A stretch of DNA of 64,000 nucleotides from positions 133,489,501 through 133,553,500 of the forward strand of contig CM059582.1 in assembly GCA_030407085.1 (NCBI GenBank), read 5' to 3'. Below, one piece after another: positions 61,099-64,000 of this stretch; position 1 is the stretch's first letter; each line of letters starts with the position of its first letter. Position numbers and translations under genes: made by a program. The DNA is from Trichopria drosophilae. Lineage: Eukaryota; Arthropoda; Insecta; Hymenoptera; Diapriidae. The notes under the pieces are model-generated. The model made no database searches and was not told the origin of the DNA. It was given only the letters and a program-made list of their open reading frames with translations.

Positions 61099-61420
61099 AT
61101 ATGGGACGTTTGACGTCAACCGGGCGACATGAATGGCCAAAATTTGGCTGATCGTAAAATAATGGTTAAGGTCTTAAAATGTTCGTATCATTATGCTCTT
61201 TCAAATTAAAAGTGGATTTTAAAAAAAAATCAATGTGGCCGATGCAAAATGGCGCAAGACTTCCACATACTCTAACTATTGGTTTAAAAAAACTTTGATA
61301 ATTAACAGTATAGTGGATAAACTGATTGGAAGAAGTGATATATAACATTTTCGGGGTCGCTAATTACGAATCTGAAGCCAGATTTTCAAAATACACAATG
61401 GCGGATCCAATATGGCGGAC
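61099..61420 (+). repeat. Inner inverted repeat, left arm
   Basis: 322 bp that is the close reverse complement of 61824-62144. Contains GACGTTTGACGTCAACCGGG near the outer end and a diverged 122-bp-type unit (CAATGGCGGATCCAATATGG) at the inner end. Confidence 0.9.
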
Positions 61421-61823
61421 GAATTTTTAAAAAGATCGTTTTATTTTTATGAAACTTGGCATCCGGGGGGGTTTGGGTTCGCTGATTACTAATCTGAAGT
61501 CAGATTTTCAAAATTCAAAATGGCAGGCGATAAAATAAAAAATTTATCGGATTTTCCTGATGAAATTTGTTACATGGAGGTTTTTAGGGTCGCTGATTTC
61601 GAATCAGAAGCCAGATCCGACGAAGGTTGGATTCGTAATCAGCGTCCTCGAAAACCCCTCGAGTAACAAGTTTTAAGCAAATCCGAGCAAGTTTCAAATT
61701 TTGTCCGCCATATTGGATCCGCCATTTTGAATTTTGAAAATCTAAGGCCGGATTCTTAATCAGCGACCCCGAAAACCGCCCGAGTAACAAATTTCAAGCA
61801 AGTCCGATCAATTTTCAATTTTT
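61421..61823. repeat. Centre of the inner palindrome, units facing each other
   Basis: Contains diverged 122-bp-type units: plus orientation up to about 61610, then minus orientation (CAGCGACCCCGAAAACC, TTGTCCGCCATATTGGATCC). The turn is near 61610-61625. Confidence 0.75.
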
Positions 61824-62144
61824 GTCCGCCATATTGGATCCGCCATTGTGTATTTTGAAAATCTGGCTTTAGATTCGTAATCAGCGACCCCAAAAATGTT
61901 ATATATCACTTCTTCCAATCAGTTTATCCACTATACTGTTAATTATCAAAGTTTTATTAAACCAATAGTTAGAGTATGTGGAAGTCTTGCGCCATTTTGC
62001 ATCGGCCACATTGATTTTTTTCAAAAATCTACTTTTAATTTGAAAGAGCATAATGATACGAACATTTTTAGATCTTAACCATTGTTTTACGATCAGCCAA
62101 ATATTGGCCATTCATGTCGCCCGGTTGACGTCAAACGTCCCATA
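61824..62144 (-). repeat. Inner inverted repeat, right arm
   Basis: Close reverse complement of 61099-61420. It ends with CGGTTGACGTCAAACGTCCC. Confidence 0.9.
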
Positions 62145-62156
62145 TGTATACATATA

Positions 62157-62508
62157 CAGTAAAACTTAGGTTATCCGACCTTCGATTAACCGAGCTTCCG
62201 CGTTATCCGAGGCAGGATTTACGAGGTAAATTTTCAAAAGTGCTCGGATTGAAAATGTAAAAGCAGGTACTTGTAGATTAATTTTAAAAACATCTTTTTT
62301 TCCTCTAATAAAATTATTTCAATAACTATATTTAATAGTTTTTTAAATAAACGTCAAAAACCTCATTTTAGAAAGTTGTTCATTAAGGTTTATTAATGTT
62401 TTCTACAAAATCTCATTTTTCTTCAGCCGCGTTAGTAATAAGTTATACGCTATAATATCAATGCTTTGGCCCAAAGATTAATCTACATTTAATTTTCATA
62501 TCTGTACT
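62157..62508 (+). mobile_element. Pogo/Tigger-like DNA transposon end or short MITE
   Basis: CAGTAAAACTTAGGTTATCC at 62157, continuing GACCTTCGATTAACCGAGC, has the look of terminal repeats of pogo/Tigger elements (CAGT start, TTATCCGA motifs repeated). It is preceded by TA, the usual target. The matching second end was not found, so it may be a truncated end. It has no counterpart outside the left inner arm, so it inserted after that repeat formed, or the left copy lost it. The right boundary is only an upper limit. Confidence 0.5.
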
Positions 62509-62956
62509 ATTTTGGATGCCGCCATTTTGAATTTCGAAAATCCAATACGAGATTCAAATTCAGCGACCCCCAAAACAGCTTGGAGCACCGGAAACTTAAA
62601 CAGCCATGATTTTAATTTCATCGAAAAGTGGATGCTCCGATGAGCTGTTTGGAATCAGAGAAAAATGGTGACTTTGAGAACGCACAGGTCAGCGAATATT
62701 CAAGATATCAAAAATGCGATACTACAATGATACTACTATCATTCCTGAGTATTTTAAAAAAAGATTTATCAAGATCGGTTAACAATTCGCCAGGGGGTGG
62801 TCCATCAAAAAAAATGTCCGCGAAACCTTACTCTGATCCATGTGTGCTATGGGGTCCGACTACCATGTCCCGAGACGGAAATAAATACGTGCTCACAATA
62901 CAGGACCTGCTAACAAAGTTCTCATTGGCAATACCTCTCCCCTATGGACAGCGCCA
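62509..62956 (+). repeat. Outer inverted repeat, right arm
   Basis: Near-exact reverse complement of 59230-59677. Its last ~116 bases (62841-62956) are gypsy integrase sequence, contiguous with the rest of the integrase to the right, so this is the original and the left arm is the copy. Confidence 0.9.
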
Positions 62957-63700
62957 TCGGTAGCAAAAGCGTTTGCCACCGAATTCATTTGCAAATTCGA
63001 AGCCCCACGAGGGATACTAACAGACCAAGGCCAAAACTTTATGTCAGACACTATAAAAGAATTGGCCAAGCTATTCAATATAGCAAAATACAATACGTCC
63101 GCCTATCATCCCCAATCAAACGGGAGCATAGAGAGGAGCCATTGTGTCCTAATAGAATATTTTCGATGTTTTGTTAAAAAACACAAAGACTGGGACAAGT
63201 GGATTCCGTACGCCATGCTCGCGTACAACGCTAGCACGCACGAGGGCACGAAATACTGTCCACACGAACTAGTATTCGGACAACCAGCCCGAGTACCCTC
63301 TAGCGTCGAACCGAGAGAAAAAATAATGACATATACGGATTACGCAGAGGAACATCTTAAGAACATCATCGAATTACAAACCTTAGCAGGACTAAACCTG
63401 AATCAGGCCAAACATCGGTCAAAAGCATACTATGACCGCAAACAGAACATCAAGTACTTCAGAGTGGGCGAATGTGTCATGTTGGAGAAAGAACCCCGAC
63501 ACGGGAAATTCGGCGACACATTCGTCGGGCCATACGAAATAATTGAAATAGTTGGGCCCAGAAACGTCAAGATCCAACTCGATGAGACAAAAACAAAGGT
63601 CGTCCACATTGACAAACTAAGGAAAAGTCATGACCCTCTCATTATCAATGAGGAGATCGGGTCACAACCAGAAAGCGACGCGTCAGAAATAAAAGTATAG
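62841..63700 (+). pseudogene. Integrase of the gypsy element (5'-truncated, frameshifted)
   Basis: DDE integrase that joins element cDNA to the host genome. It starts abruptly at VLWGPTTMSRDGNKYVLTIQ. The N-terminal HHCC zinc domain is missing and the usual first catalytic Asp before GP is not present, so the junction with inserted DNA lies inside the core. One base is missing at about 62947, relative to the inverted copy at 59230-59345. After that the frame is open to 63700: the second Asp in ILTDQGQNF, then the catalytic Glu in HPQSNGSIERSH, then a C-terminal chromatin/DNA-binding region (RVGECVMLEKEPRHGKFGDTFVGPYEI) ending DKLRKSH. A short acidic tail precedes the stop. Confidence 0.88.
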
Positions 63701-64000
63701 TTAAGGCGGTCTGAAGGGATCGATGAGTAAAGATAGAACATAAATAATAAGAGTAAGACTAAACATAAATAATTTGATGGCTTTTCTTCTTTTCATAAAA
63801 TAAAACACATATTTTTTATATAGCTTGCAACAGCGCGAGCAGTGGGTTAGAAAAAACGGTAGTAAAAGAAAATAATGTGATATAACGTTACGATTTCGAC
63901 TAAAACTAAGAGAGTGTTTCACACAAATTTCATATTATTATCTATATTATTTCACATAAATGAGTTGAATTGAAAATATCTACGTTCTTCATGAAAATAA
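63701..64000. other. AT-rich sequence after integrase
   Basis: No envelope-like frame and no LTR start seen. It is either the 3' untranslated interior of the gypsy element or unrelated sequence. Confidence 0.45.

Larger units (their letters stand above)
49281..64000 (+). mobile_element. Ty3/gypsy LTR retrotransposon with extra OTU and macro domains, decayed and interrupted
   Basis: Inserted in the reverse satellite. Order: 5' LTR, leader, gag with CCHC knuckle, aspartic protease, reverse transcriptase, RNase H, an OTU/macro-encoding insert, then (after ~5.8 kb of later inserted DNA, 57005-62840) integrase. The order protease-RT-RNase H-integrase is the Ty3/gypsy order. Several frameshifts and stops make it a dead copy. 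The coding part ends at 63700. No TGTTACG start of a 3' LTR is seen up to 64000, so the element either continues past the window or is truncated. About 8.7 kb of the element itself is visible. Confidence 0.88.

Noticed and set aside
61166..62078. A pair of identical 60-codon proteins in opposite orientation
   Set aside because: They are the two arms of the inner inverted repeat in non-coding sequence.
57005..62829. Single DNA transposon with terminal inverted repeats spanning the whole insertion
   Set aside because: The left end at 57005 has no inverted match at the right end; the outer arms begin only after the transposase gene and include integrase sequence.
63701..63922. Possible envelope or accessory gene after integrase
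   Set aside because: Only short AT-rich frames; the minus-strand frame has no recognisable motif.

Overview
The window looks like repeat-dense heterochromatin from an arthropod, most likely an insect. This is inferred from three things: a very large AT-rich tandem satellite, insect-type LINE and Ty3/gypsy elements, and an animal Mutator-type transposase. I cannot name the species. I found no ordinary host gene, tRNA, rRNA or CRISPR array; every convincing coding region belongs to a mobile element.

Layout. 1-26249 is an unbroken array of about 175 monomers of a ~150-bp satellite, with a PstI and an EcoRI site side by side in most monomers. It breaks mid-monomer into a 500-bp C-rich minisatellite with an A every 16 bases (26250-26749), followed by an Asn-rich low-complexity stretch with a 57-bp repeat. 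About 27480-31576 is a LINE of the Jockey/CR1 kind (PHD-finger ORF1, endonuclease-reverse transcriptase ORF2, TAAA tail). An AT-rich spacer and a probable LTR preceded by a G-run (33694-34678) follow. The satellite then resumes in the opposite orientation (35224-49280). It is interrupted at 38156-43534 by a second LINE of another kind, flanked by a 6-bp target duplication. It also carries two local duplications (1441 bp and 408 bp offsets).

From 49281 to beyond 63700 a decayed Ty3/gypsy LTR retrotransposon sits in the satellite: 5' LTR, gag with zinc knuckle, aspartic protease, reverse transcriptase, RNase H and integrase. Between RNase H and integrase it carries an extra reading frame of about 2.3 kb. 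This frame encodes an OTU-type cysteine protease with its catalytic Asp, Cys and His visible, a 7-residue repeat linker, and the N-terminal part of what looks like a macro (ADP-ribose hydrolase, TARG1/OARD1-like) domain. I consider this the most interesting content of the window: a retrotransposon with a predicted deubiquitinase and de-ADP-ribosylase.

The gypsy element is broken at ~57005 by inserted DNA. This comprises an intact Mutator-like transposase gene (57403-59151), then a ~3.7-kb region of nested inverted repeats with 122-bp tandem units, then a pogo/Tigger-like transposon end. The outer inverted-repeat arms (448 bp each) contain a copied and inverted piece of the gypsy integrase. 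The gypsy integrase resumes at ~62841 and ends at 63700; the 3' LTR is not in the window.
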